DNA of 64,000 nt from Pseudomonas sp. Tri1 (lineage in GTDB: Bacteria > Pseudomonadota > Gammaproteobacteria > Pseudomonadales > Pseudomonadaceae). The stretch is taken from contig NZ_CP072913.1 of assembly GCF_017968885.1 (NCBI RefSeq), forward strand, positions 4,448,001 to 4,512,000, in the 5' to 3' direction. Shown in pieces: positions 8,238 through 16,680 of the stretch (positions are counted from its first letter, which is position 1; the number at the start of each line of letters is the position of its first letter). Made by a program: the position numbers and the translations under genes. The notes under the pieces were generated by a model, which was given only the letters and a program-made list of their open reading frames with translations, ran no database searches and was not told where the DNA came from.

Positions 8238-10721
8238 TTGACCGTATTGACCAAAGGACCAGAAAACCGCATGGACCAGATCAACCGTCTTGTTGATTGC
8301 ATTGACCAACTGACTCGCTCAACACAATCCAGATCCATTGAAGCCTTGCATCTGGTCAAGGAAATCGAGAATCGAGATCGGCTTATCAAACAACTGAACC
8401 TCGATTCAAAGGCGCTTCGCACTCGCGTGTCACTTCAAGAAGGTGAGGCCGGGCTGCTGCGCGAGCAACTGCGGGCGGCTGAAAAGCGCCTCAAAGAGAC
8501 AGAGGCATTACTCCAGACAAAAGAAAGCGAGGCCGTGGCGTTGTCCGATCGGGCGGTGGACTTGCGCGCCCAACTGGCAACGAAGCAAGCTGAGCTGCTC
8601 AAGCTTTCTGACTGGAGCAGCGCCATCGAACGCGCACCGCTGCGTTATTCGATACGCAAGCAGCTGTATCGGTTATCGCGCTGGGTCTACGCTTGGCTGC
8701 CACTCGACGCACAGCGGAAAAGCAAACTGGCGCGCCGACTTCGAAGCTGGTTGAAGCGCCGCAAGGCAACACCAGGCGAATCTGCAGCGCCAGCAAGTTT
8801 CATCCCATTGCAACACCTGCCACCGCCCGTAAACCTTGAAATACCGTCTTGCCCCGGGCAGCCCATGATCCTGATGTTCGGCGTGATTGACTGGCACTTC
8901 CGCATCCAGCGCCCACAGAACCTGGCCAAAGAGTTGGCCCGGGCAGGACAAACGACATTCTATATCTCGAACAACTTTATCGACGATGAGGCCTCCGGCT
9001 TCGAAGTAGAACCCTTGGAAGGCTCCAATCGGCTGTTCCAGATCCGTTTCAAGGTGCTCGGCGCACCGGTCATTTATCACGCACCGCCGTCAGCCGCGGC
9101 GATCCACCAGTTATGCCAAGGTATGGCCATGCTCCTGCAATGGGCGAACGTCGGTGCCGTGGATTGCATTGTCCAGCACGCCTACTGGTTCCCGCTGGCA
9201 AGGCGCATCCCCAACGCCACGCTGGTCTATGACTGCATGGATCACCATGAAGGCTTCGGCAACGTTGCCCAGGAATTGCTCGACCTTGAAATCGCTCTGA
9301 TGCGCAGGGCGGATCTGCTGGTGGCGACATCCAACTGGATCGAACAACACGGCAAGCGGGAAAACCGCAACGTAGAGGTGATTCGCAACGCCTGCGAGTT
9401 CAGCTTTTTCAGCCAACGCCCCGATAAGGTCTACCATGACCCCGCCAACAGAAAAATCATCGGTTACTACGGCGTCATTGCCGAATGGTTCGATCTGGAT
9501 TTGGTCAAGCAAGTCGCCCAATCCTCCCCACAGCACCTGATACTGTTGATCGGCAGCGATACTGTCCAGGCAAAAAAACACTTCAAGGGCTGCCCGAATG
9601 TGATCCTGGAGGGCGAGGTCCCGTATGCTTGCCTGCCTTATTATCTCTATGCCATGGACGTTTGCCTGCTTCCGTTCAAGGTCATGCCGTTGACCCTCGC
9701 CACCAATCCGGTCAAGGTCTATGAATACCTGAGCGCGGGAAAACCGGTGGTGTCGGTGAAACTGCCGGAGTTGAGCCAGTTCGGCAAACTGGTCTGGACG
9801 GTTGAAGAGCCGACTGAGTTCATCTCGACCATAGCCGATGTCCTGGACGCAGTGCCAGAACCCGGCTCCACGCTGGAGGCGCGTCAATCGTTTGCCCGGG
9901 GCCAGACCTGGCAGCATCGGGCCGCCAGCTTGCGCGAGGCCATCGCGACCTTGCCCCTACCTAAAGTCAGTGTCGTGGTGTTGACCTATAACAACCTCGA
10001 ACTGACCAAGGCCTGCCTCGACAGCCTCTTGACCCAGGGTCAATACCCGAACCTTGAAATCATCGTCGTCGATAACCACTCCAGCGACCAAACCCCAGCC
10101 TACCTCACCGCCTGGGCCGACGGACATCCAGACCGGATCGTCATCCTCAACCCGGACAACAAAGGATTCGCCGCCGGCAACAACCTGGGCCTCGCGGCAG
10201 CCAGCGGCGACTATCTGGTTGTCCTGAACAACGACACGGTCGTCACCGCCGGCTGGATCAAAGGCTTGATCCGTCATCTGCAGGACAACAAGGAAATCGG
10301 CATCATCGGCCCGATCACCAATAACATCGGCAATGAGGCCAAAGTCAGCACCCGCTATGACCGCATAGAAGACATGCCCGCCGAAGCCGCGCAACTGACC
10401 CGCGCTCGCATGGGTGAGTGGTTCGAAATCAACACCCTGGCCTTTTTCTGCGTGATGTTCCCACGCTCGACCTACGAGCAAGTCGGTGGTCTGTGCGAAG
10501 AATATGGCCTGGGGCTTTTCGAGGATGACGATTACTGCCGTCGCGTGCAGCGTCGTGGCATGCGCGCTGCCTGCGCCGAAGACGTCTTCGTTCATCACCA
10601 CCTGTCGGCCTCGTTCAACACTTTGGGTGCCGAAAAAAAACAGGCACTTTTCGAAAAGAACCGGGCGATCTACGAGAGCAAGTGGGGGGCCTGGGTCCCG
10701 CACACGTACCGAGACATATAA
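8238..10721 (+). CDS. Two-domain glycosyltransferase (GT4-like + GT2) with long coiled coil
   Basis: 827 residues if translation starts at TTG 8238 (GGAGG at 8221-8225, spacing 12); ATG 8271, giving M-D-Q-I-N-R-L, is an equally possible start. Residues about 12-125 are a strongly heptad-rich coiled coil. Residues about 205-560 form a GT-B domain (T-N-P-V-K-V-Y-E-Y-L-S-A-G-K-P-V). Residues about 575-827 form a GT2 domain with V-S-V-V-V-L-T-Y-N-N, V-L-N-N-D-T and F-E-D-D-D-Y-C-R-R. It is a paralogue of 1559-3736, with a longer coiled coil and without the S-W-R-x-T-x-P-L-R motif. It probably polymerises or caps the O-chain together with that protein. Confidence 0.88.
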   Translation: MTVLTKGPENRMDQINRLVDCIDQLTRSTQSRSIEALHLVKEIENRDRLIKQLNLDSKALRTRVSLQEGEAGLLREQLRAAEKRLKETEALLQTKESEAVALSDRAVDLRAQLATKQAELLKLSDWSSAIERAPLRYSIRKQLYRLSRWVYAWLPLDAQRKSKLARRLRSWLKRRKATPGESAAPASFIPLQHLPPPVNLEIPSCPGQPMILMFGVIDWHFRIQRPQNLAKELARAGQTTFYISNNFIDDEASGFEVEPLEGSNRLFQIRFKVLGAPVIYHAPPSAAAIHQLCQGMAMLLQWANVGAVDCIVQHAYWFPLARRIPNATLVYDCMDHHEGFGNVAQELLDLEIALMRRADLLVATSNWIEQHGKRENRNVEVIRNACEFSFFSQRPDKVYHDPANRKIIGYYGVIAEWFDLDLVKQVAQSSPQHLILLIGSDTVQAKKHFKGCPNVILEGEVPYACLPYYLYAMDVCLLPFKVMPLTLATNPVKVYEYLSAGKPVVSVKLPELSQFGKLVWTVEEPTEFISTIADVLDAVPEPGSTLEARQSFARGQTWQHRAASLREAIATLPLPKVSVVVLTYNNLELTKACLDSLLTQGQYPNLEIIVVDNHSSDQTPAYLTAWADGHPDRIVILNPDNKGFAAGNNLGLAAASGDYLVVLNNDTVVTAGWIKGLIRHLQDNKEIGIIGPITNNIGNEAKVSTRYDRIEDMPAEAAQLTRARMGEWFEINTLAFFCVMFPRSTYEQVGGLCEEYGLGLFEDDDYCRRVQRRGMRAACAEDVFVHHHLSASFNTLGAEKKQALFEKNRAIYESKWGAWVPHTYRDI

Positions 10722-10743
10722 GCCCCTTTTGCATGGCACTGAG

Positions 10744-13176
10744 GTGCTGAACAGCCGAGACGATATTTTGCCCAGATACAACCTGAAATACGCAGTGGTG
10801 TTGTTGGTTTTACTGGCGAGTGCGGTGGTCGGCGTGTACGGTTTTTCGACGCTTGAGCTAGCGTCCATGAACAGCGGCACCCGGACGATTCTGCTGTCAG
10901 TGGCAGGCCTGGCCGCCCTCACCATCTTCACTGGCAAGCCACCGATCATTCTTTGCCTGGGTTTACTGACGTGCCTGTCCATTGCCTGCGCGCAGACTTG
11001 GCCGGTAATTGTCGTCGCAGTCTTCGGGCTGTCTGCCACCGTGCTCGGCAGGTGGATGCTCAGGCAGAAAGCCTCGACCGATTGGAGCGTTCACCTGCTG
11101 ATGGGAGCGGGTACGTTCGGTACGCTGATAGGCCTGGCGGCCTACTTTCCGATCAACTACCCCTGGCTGTATGGCGCGCTGCTGTTGTTGCCGCTTGTAT
11201 TGGGCCACAGACACGTCACGTCGATAGGTCGTGAACTGCTGCGGCAAATCCAGGCCACCCGCTCAGCGCAAACACCCCTCCAGACGGGGCTCGACGTACT
11301 GATCTGCAGCTTCGCCTGCCTCTACGTGTTGGTCGCCTTCATGCCGGAGGTCGGCCATGACGCATTGGCCATGCACCTCTTCGTCCCGTCCCACCTGGCC
11401 CAACGGCACCAATGGAAGTTCGATGCAAATACCTATGTGTGGGCGGTCATGCCCATGCTGGCCGACTGGATATACAGCATTGTCTATATGCTGGCTGGTG
11501 AAACCGCATCGCGCCTGAGCAACAGCGCATTCACCTTGCTGCTGGCATGGCAAATCCGCAACATGACCCTCTGGGCCGGCGGCTCTGCCACAAGCGCCCG
11601 CTGGGCAAGCCTGATCTTTCTGTCGACGCCCCTCGCCTTCGCTGAAAACAGCAGCCTCCACATAGAGTCGGCGTGGACCGCCTTCATGATGGCCGCGACG
11701 CTTGCGATCCTGAAAGTCTCAAGCTTCACGCCTGATCCCAGGGAGCGCCTGTCACAATTGCTCCTGGCCGCTCTCCTGCTGGGCTTCGCCATGGCGACCA
11801 AGGCCGTGACCCTGAGCGTCCTGCCGATCCTGCTGGTGGTCCTCTTGCTGCACTACAAAGCCTGGGCTATCCAAGGGATCATCAAGACGCTCCTGCTGGG
11901 CAGTGTCGGCCTGGTATTGGCAGGGGCTACCCCTTACGTCTCTGCCGGGTACTTGACCGGCAACCCCGTGTTCCCGTTTTTCAATGCCATTTTCCATTCG
12001 CCGCTCTGGCCGAACATCAACTTCGAACCGCCGGCCGCTTTCGGTACCGGGGTGACCTGGGACACCCTCTATCGAATGGTCTTCAATTCGCCTCAGTTCA
12101 TCGAGGGGCGAGTTGGCGCGGCAGGCTTTCAATGGCTGTTGCTGCCCACGGCCGCCGCCGCCGTGCTGTTGAGCGGCAACAGAAAAGCCTTGTGCATCCT
12201 CCTGGTCGGCGCCGGCGCGTTGTTCATGACGTACCACTCAACGGCCTATCTGCGTTATGTGTTCCCCTCCTTCGCGCTCTTCTCTGTGATCCTCGCCCTG
12301 CCCTTTTCCGACGCCAGGATTTTCCCGCGCAGCCTCGCCATCGTGGCCGGTGCCTTGTTGATCCTGACCAACACCCGCTTCATCCAGGCCGCTACTTACT
12401 ATGGCGAAATCAAACCCTCTGCACTGTTGAGCAAGGCCGGTCGGGATGCCTATCTATTGGAACGGCTGCCTATCCGAAACATGGTCGACACCGTCAACGC
12501 TTTGAACACCGGGCATCAGCCCGTGGCGGTCTTTGCGTCACCCTTGATGGCGGGTTTGCATGGCGATGCCCTTTACGCGTCGTGGTACAACCTGAAGTGG
12601 AAAAGCGAATTCGACGCGGCGGCCTCGCCATCAGAACTTGCCCAACGCTTGCGCCAGCGCCAGGTGAACTGGCTGGTGATCGACCTCAAGTCCCTTCCCC
12701 AGGCGAAACTGGACCTGCTGCTCAACGTGTCCACGTCGTATGCCAGACTGGGTGACCTGGACCTGCGCAAACTCAACGACACCCACTACGAACACCTGCT
12801 CGACCCAGAGCTGTCCAGCCTCGAGGGCTGGAGCCTGACTTCGCCCTCGACCTATGACCCGTCGCGCAAGATCCTGACCGTCAATGTCAAGACACCAGCG
12901 ACACAGCGTGTCGAAGTGACGCCAGGGCTGACGTACGTCAACAGCGTGTCCGCACGCTGCGCAACGACAACCACGGTCGGAAGAATCCAGGCCAATTGGC
13001 TGGACGAGCAAGGCAATTTCATCACCACCAGCATCGAGACGTTTGACTGCACCACGCAATGGCAGACCCATGAAATGAACGTCATAGCCCCTGCGAATGC
13101 CACGTCCGTGATCATTTTTGCGTCCGGTCATACGGACACTCCCCTGGAGTTCAAGTCACTTTCATTCAGGCAATAG
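10744..13176 (+). CDS. Polytopic membrane protein, GT-C-like glycosyltransferase
   Basis: About 810 residues, of which roughly the first 560 are a run of hydrophobic helices. A short loop holds E-V-G-H-D-A-L-A-M-H-L after about the sixth helix; an acidic residue in a first periplasmic loop is typical of GT-C enzymes that use polyprenyl-phosphate sugars. The C-terminal 250 residues are soluble and end in a beta-rich region that may bind carbohydrate. The open frame begins at 10486 inside the previous gene, so the start was moved to GTG 10744 (TTG 10768 is an alternative); neither has a strong ribosome site. Next to it lie a GtrB-like and a GtrA-like gene, so it is a good candidate for the serotype-specific third component of a Gtr system. 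The assignment rests on topology and context. Confidence 0.72.
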   Translation: MLNSRDDILPRYNLKYAVVLLVLLASAVVGVYGFSTLELASMNSGTRTILLSVAGLAALTIFTGKPPIILCLGLLTCLSIACAQTWPVIVVAVFGLSATVLGRWMLRQKASTDWSVHLLMGAGTFGTLIGLAAYFPINYPWLYGALLLLPLVLGHRHVTSIGRELLRQIQATRSAQTPLQTGLDVLICSFACLYVLVAFMPEVGHDALAMHLFVPSHLAQRHQWKFDANTYVWAVMPMLADWIYSIVYMLAGETASRLSNSAFTLLLAWQIRNMTLWAGGSATSARWASLIFLSTPLAFAENSSLHIESAWTAFMMAATLAILKVSSFTPDPRERLSQLLLAALLLGFAMATKAVTLSVLPILLVVLLLHYKAWAIQGIIKTLLLGSVGLVLAGATPYVSAGYLTGNPVFPFFNAIFHSPLWPNINFEPPAAFGTGVTWDTLYRMVFNSPQFIEGRVGAAGFQWLLLPTAAAAVLLSGNRKALCILLVGAGALFMTYHSTAYLRYVFPSFALFSVILALPFSDARIFPRSLAIVAGALLILTNTRFIQAATYYGEIKPSALLSKAGRDAYLLERLPIRNMVDTVNALNTGHQPVAVFASPLMAGLHGDALYASWYNLKWKSEFDAAASPSELAQRLRQRQVNWLVIDLKSLPQAKLDLLLNVSTSYARLGDLDLRKLNDTHYEHLLDPELSSLEGWSLTSPSTYDPSRKILTVNVKTPATQRVEVTPGLTYVNSVSARCATTTTVGRIQANWLDEQGNFITTSIETFDCTTQWQTHEMNVIAPANATSVIIFASGHTDTPLEFKSLSFRQ

Positions 13177-13188
13177 TTGGCGATATCG

Positions 13189-14211
13189 ATGAACTCAAAA
13201 ACAGCGCTTTTCACGGACGAGCAACGAGTCGCCGTCGTCATCCCCAGCTATCGGGTCACCGCTCATATAGTGGGTGTCATAGAGGCCATCGGACCGGAGG
13301 TGTGGCGCATCTACGTCATCGATGATGCCTGCCCGGACGGCTCAGGCGAGCATGTCCTGGCCTCCTGTAGCGACCCCCGGGTCAAGGTGCTGCCTCATGA
13401 CGTCAACAAAGGTGTCGGCGGCGCGGTCATGACTGGCTATCGGGCAGCCCTCGCCGAGGGTGCGAGCATCATCGTCAAAGTCGATGGAGACGGCCAGATG
13501 GACCCAACCCTGATCCCGCTGTTCATCGAGCCGATCCTGGCGGGGGAAGCCGATTACACCAAGGGCAATCGGTTTTTCGATCTGGAGGAAGTCCAATCGA
13601 TGCCGCGAATTCGCCTGTTCGGCAACGCCGTGTTGTCGCTGATGGCCAAACTGTCGACGGGTTACTGGGATCTGTTCGATCCCACCAACGGCTACACCGC
13701 GATTCACCGCGACGTCGCCAGGCTATTACCTCTGGACAAGGTCAGCCAACGCTACTTTTTCGAGACCGACATTCTGTTTCGCCTGAATACCGTGCGCGCC
13801 GTCGTGGTTGATGTTCCGATGGAAGCCCGGTACGGCGACGAAGTCAGTCACCTCAATATCTCGAAAATCGTGGGTGAGTTCCTCTTCAAACACCTGCGCA
13901 ATTTCACCAAGCGCGTGCTCTACAACTATTATCTGCGCGACATGTCCCTGGCTTCGATCGAACTGCCGATCGGGATTCTCATGTTCTTGTTCGGCATCCT
14001 CTTCGGCAGTTATCACTGGTTTGAATCGGCGCAAAACGGCATCGCGACACCAGCCGGAACCGTGATGCTCAGCGCACTGCCCATGCTCATGGGGTTGCAG
14101 CTGATCATGGCGTTCCTCGGTTATGACATCGCCTCCGTACCCAGTAGGCCACGGCAATCCAGGCGTGGTAAAGCAAGGTCATTGCAGGAAGAAAACTCAT
14201 TAAAGCGCTGA
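13189..14211 (+). CDS. Polyprenyl-phosphate glycosyltransferase (DPM1/GtrB-like, GT2)
   Basis: The 340-residue protein has an N-terminal GT2 domain: V-A-V-V-I-P-S-Y-R-V, I-D-D-A-C-P-D-G-S, then V-K-V-D-G-D-G-Q-M-D-P as the DXD motif, and D-P-T-N-G-Y. A C-terminal region has two hydrophobic helices (I-E-L-P-I-G-I-L-M-F-L-F-G and a later one around M-L-M-G-L-Q-L-I-M-A-F-L). That is the layout of DPM1/GtrB proteins, which move a sugar from a nucleotide donor to undecaprenyl phosphate. ATG 13189 is preferred over TTG 13177. Its tail after V-P-S-R is basic and low in complexity. The downstream methyltransferase frame begins within or just after its end. Confidence 0.87.
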   Translation: MNSKTALFTDEQRVAVVIPSYRVTAHIVGVIEAIGPEVWRIYVIDDACPDGSGEHVLASCSDPRVKVLPHDVNKGVGGAVMTGYRAALAEGASIIVKVDGDGQMDPTLIPLFIEPILAGEADYTKGNRFFDLEEVQSMPRIRLFGNAVLSLMAKLSTGYWDLFDPTNGYTAIHRDVARLLPLDKVSQRYFFETDILFRLNTVRAVVVDVPMEARYGDEVSHLNISKIVGEFLFKHLRNFTKRVLYNYYLRDMSLASIELPIGILMFLFGILFGSYHWFESAQNGIATPAGTVMLSALPMLMGLQLIMAFLGYDIASVPSRPRQSRRGKARSLQEENSLKR

Positions 14212-14243
14212 GAGATTTTTTATCGGACCCCTCGCTCAAGACT

Positions 14244-14990
14244 TTGGATGTCGATGGCACTGAACGCCTCGAACTTCATGGCAAAGTGCTTGAACGCAAG
14301 CGAATGCTTCAGGAAGTATTCGTCGAGTTCCACTACGCGTTTCATCGCCTGGCAGACCGCTACTTCAAGGTCGAGGGTCTTGAGGTGGAGTTGGGGGCGG
14401 GCATCGCGCCCATGCGTAATTCGTACCCTGAAGTATTGGCTACGGACATTGTCGCTACCGAGAAACTGGACATGGCACTCAATGCCGAGGCAATGAGCCT
14501 GGATGATCACTCGGTCAGGGCCTTTTATGGCCAGAACTGTTTTCACCACTTCCCTCATCCCGATCGGTTCTTCACAGAGCTGGAAAGAACACTCAAGACC
14601 GGCGGCGGTGCCATTTTGATCGAACCCTTCCACGGCCCCTTTGCCGCTTTTCTCTATAAGCGTCTGTTCAAGTCCGAAGGCTTCGACATGCACTTCCCAT
14701 CCTGGGAAACACCATCGACCGGCCCTATGAACGGCGCCAACCAGGCCCTCAGCTACATCGTCTTCGTTCGCGACAGGCAGACGTTCGAGCGCAAGCACCC
14801 AGGCTTGGAAATCGTCCACCAGGAAATCTGCGGCAATTATCTGCGCTACCTGATTTCCGGCGGCTTGAACTTTCGCCAGTTGTTGCCTGATGTGCTGATT
14901 CCTGTGCTCAAGGTCGTTGAAAAGCTGCTGTATCCGTTGAGAAAGGTATTGGCACTGCATCACATCGTGGTCATCCGGAGGAAGTCTTGA
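14244..14990 (+). CDS. Class I SAM-dependent methyltransferase
   Basis: About 248 residues. Motif I is degenerate but recognisable: V-E-L-G-A-G-I-A-P near residue 48, followed by A-T-D-I-V as the acidic strand end and G-G-G-A-I-L-I-E-P-F-H as motif III. The first in-frame common start codon is TTG 14244, which has no ribosome site. Reading the same frame upstream gives a plausible protein sequence, A-L-R-D-F-L-S-D-P-S-L-K, back to an ATT at 14199 that has AGGAAG 7 bases ahead, so the true start may be a rare ATT. Its stop overlaps the GtrA-like gene (TTGA). It probably methylates a sugar or the lipid-linked intermediate. Confidence 0.8.
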   Translation: MDVDGTERLELHGKVLERKRMLQEVFVEFHYAFHRLADRYFKVEGLEVELGAGIAPMRNSYPEVLATDIVATEKLDMALNAEAMSLDDHSVRAFYGQNCFHHFPHPDRFFTELERTLKTGGGAILIEPFHGPFAAFLYKRLFKSEGFDMHFPSWETPSTGPMNGANQALSYIVFVRDRQTFERKHPGLEIVHQEICGNYLRYLISGGLNFRQLLPDVLIPVLKVVEKLLYPLRKVLALHHIVVIRRKS

Positions 14991-15394
14991 CCTTTATCAG
15001 GTACGGCGCCATCCAGCTCATGGCTTATGCGTTGGACATGGGTACCTTTGTGCTATTGATGACGCTATTCCAGGATCACCCCGTACTGGCCAATATTGCC
15101 GGCAAAGGCGTCGCTGGTGTGTTCGCGTTCTTTTTGCATCGGCACTTCACATTCCAGTCGAGTCACCGCAGCAGCAAGGCTCAAGCGGTGCGCTACTTCT
15201 CGTTGCTTGCCATCAATATTCCGCTCGCTTCGGCGCTATTGAGCGCGGGACTGTATTTCGTCAATAGCCCTGCCCCGGTGAAATTTGTCTCCGATGTGGC
15301 CTGCGTGGTGCTGACTTACTGGATCAGCAAGCTGTTCGTGTTTCGATCCGATACGCGCCCGCCTGCTCCCGCTGACCGTACCGAAGGCGCATGA
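14987..15394 (+). CDS. GtrA-like membrane protein (putative polyprenyl-phosphate-sugar flippase)
   Basis: This 135-residue protein has four hydrophobic segments and the family features R-Y-G-A-I-Q-L near the start, H-R-H-F-T-F-Q after helix two, and a final S-K-L-F-V-F-R-S. The start codon is TTG 14987, supported by GGAGG five bases upstream, and it overlaps the methyltransferase stop. GtrA proteins are thought to move undecaprenyl-phosphate-linked sugars across the inner membrane. Here it sits two genes after the GtrB-like protein that would make such a substrate and three genes after the GT-C-like protein that would use it. The next gene overlaps by ATGA. Confidence 0.85.
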   Translation: MTFIRYGAIQLMAYALDMGTFVLLMTLFQDHPVLANIAGKGVAGVFAFFLHRHFTFQSSHRSSKAQAVRYFSLLAINIPLASALLSAGLYFVNSPAPVKFVSDVACVVLTYWISKLFVFRSDTRPPAPADRTEGA

Positions 15395-16680
15395 CGATGA
15401 CGCTACTGATTACCGGCGCGACAGGTTACATCGGACAACGCTTGTCAGCCCTCGCGACGGCAAGCGGACACGAGGTCATTTGCGCCACGCGCCAACCGTG
15501 TCCCGCCCCCTATGCCTGGCTTCCTTATGACCTGCGAGGCCCAGCCCCCGAGTGCCCGACCGGCACGCAGGCACTGATCCATTTGGCCGCCGACACATCG
15601 ACAGGTGTTCACACCGGCGCAGACGACGAAGTAAAGGCGGCCCAGGCATTGATCCGTTGCGCCCAACAAGGCTCGGCCAGGTTTATCTTCGTCTCCAGCC
15701 AGACTGCCGACGCCACGGCCTCTAGCGCTTATGGCCGGACAAAATGGCGTATCGAGCAAGAGGTACTGGCCGCCGGCGGGATCGTGGTCCGTCCCGGCCA
15801 AGTGTATGGCGGCCCCGAACGCGGGCTCTTTGGTTTGCTAACAGGGCTGGTTCGCCGAAGCCCGTTTATTCCGATCATCATGCCAGCGCCTTGCGTGCAA
15901 CCCATTCATGTCGACGATCTCGCGGCCTCGATCTTAGCCATCGTCGAGCGGGACGACATTCACGCCGAGATCCTCAATCTGGGCGCCGTGCAGCCGATTG
16001 CCTTTGGTCGCTTCCTGAAGTCGATTGCGGTACACCGGGTTCGTGCCACTCGCCTGCCAATCCCTCTGCCGGTGGCATTGCTTAGGCTATTGCGCCTGTC
16101 ACTCGGACAATCCTTGAGCTCCAAACTGGGCCTGGAACGGTTTTTTTCCCTCATCCACCTACCGCCCATGGACAGCGCGCGTTCCCTGCAAAAACTCGGT
16201 ATCCAGTTGCGTCCCCTTGCCCACGGCATGCATCGCTCCGGCCATGGGCAACGTCGAGGACTTCTTCAAGAAGCCGCGATCCTCTTGAACTACCTGCTCA
16301 AACGCCCGCCGCAAAGAAGCCTGGTCAGGCGCTACGCCCGGGCATTGGAGCGGGCGGATAAAAACCGCCCCATCATCCATTCCCGCGTGATGATGCGCTG
16401 GCCGATCCTCCTGACACTCCTGGACAATCCCGGTGTCCTGCACCAGCCCGAGGGCCGGGAACTGTCCTGGCGCCTTCAAGTTGCACTCGGTATCGCCGAA
16501 GCCAGTCCCCAGGGCGCGCAGGTGTTTCTCGCAGCCCAACGACCGTGCAGCCTTTTCGCCACGCTGATTGCACTGGGACTCACCTCGGTCAAGGCGCTGA
16601 TGTGGCAGATAGCGGCTCTGTTAGGCCGCCCCTTTACCCGTCAGCTGTTGCTTGGAAGTGAAGCCCACCGTGAAGCCTGA
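15391..16680 (+). CDS. NAD-dependent epimerase/dehydratase with extra C-terminal region
   Basis: The 429-residue protein starts with the extended-SDR loop T-G-A-T-G-Y-I-G, has F-V-S-S-Q as the Ser strand and Y-G-R-T-K as the Tyr-x3-Lys catalytic pair, and ends the fold with P-I-H-V-D-D-L. The SDR part occupies about residues 1-290. The remaining 140 residues are rich in Arg and Leu, not part of the usual fold, and unrecognised. Its start overlaps the GtrA-like gene by four bases, and its end overlaps the start of the next oxidoreductase. It may act with that oxidoreductase on a sugar in an oxidation/reduction pair. Confidence 0.85.
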   Translation: MTMTLLITGATGYIGQRLSALATASGHEVICATRQPCPAPYAWLPYDLRGPAPECPTGTQALIHLAADTSTGVHTGADDEVKAAQALIRCAQQGSARFIFVSSQTADATASSAYGRTKWRIEQEVLAAGGIVVRPGQVYGGPERGLFGLLTGLVRRSPFIPIIMPAPCVQPIHVDDLAASILAIVERDDIHAEILNLGAVQPIAFGRFLKSIAVHRVRATRLPIPLPVALLRLLRLSLGQSLSSKLGLERFFSLIHLPPMDSARSLQKLGIQLRPLAHGMHRSGHGQRRGLLQEAAILLNYLLKRPPQRSLVRRYARALERADKNRPIIHSRVMMRWPILLTLLDNPGVLHQPEGRELSWRLQVALGIAEASPQGAQVFLAAQRPCSLFATLIALGLTSVKALMWQIAALLGRPFTRQLLLGSEAHREA

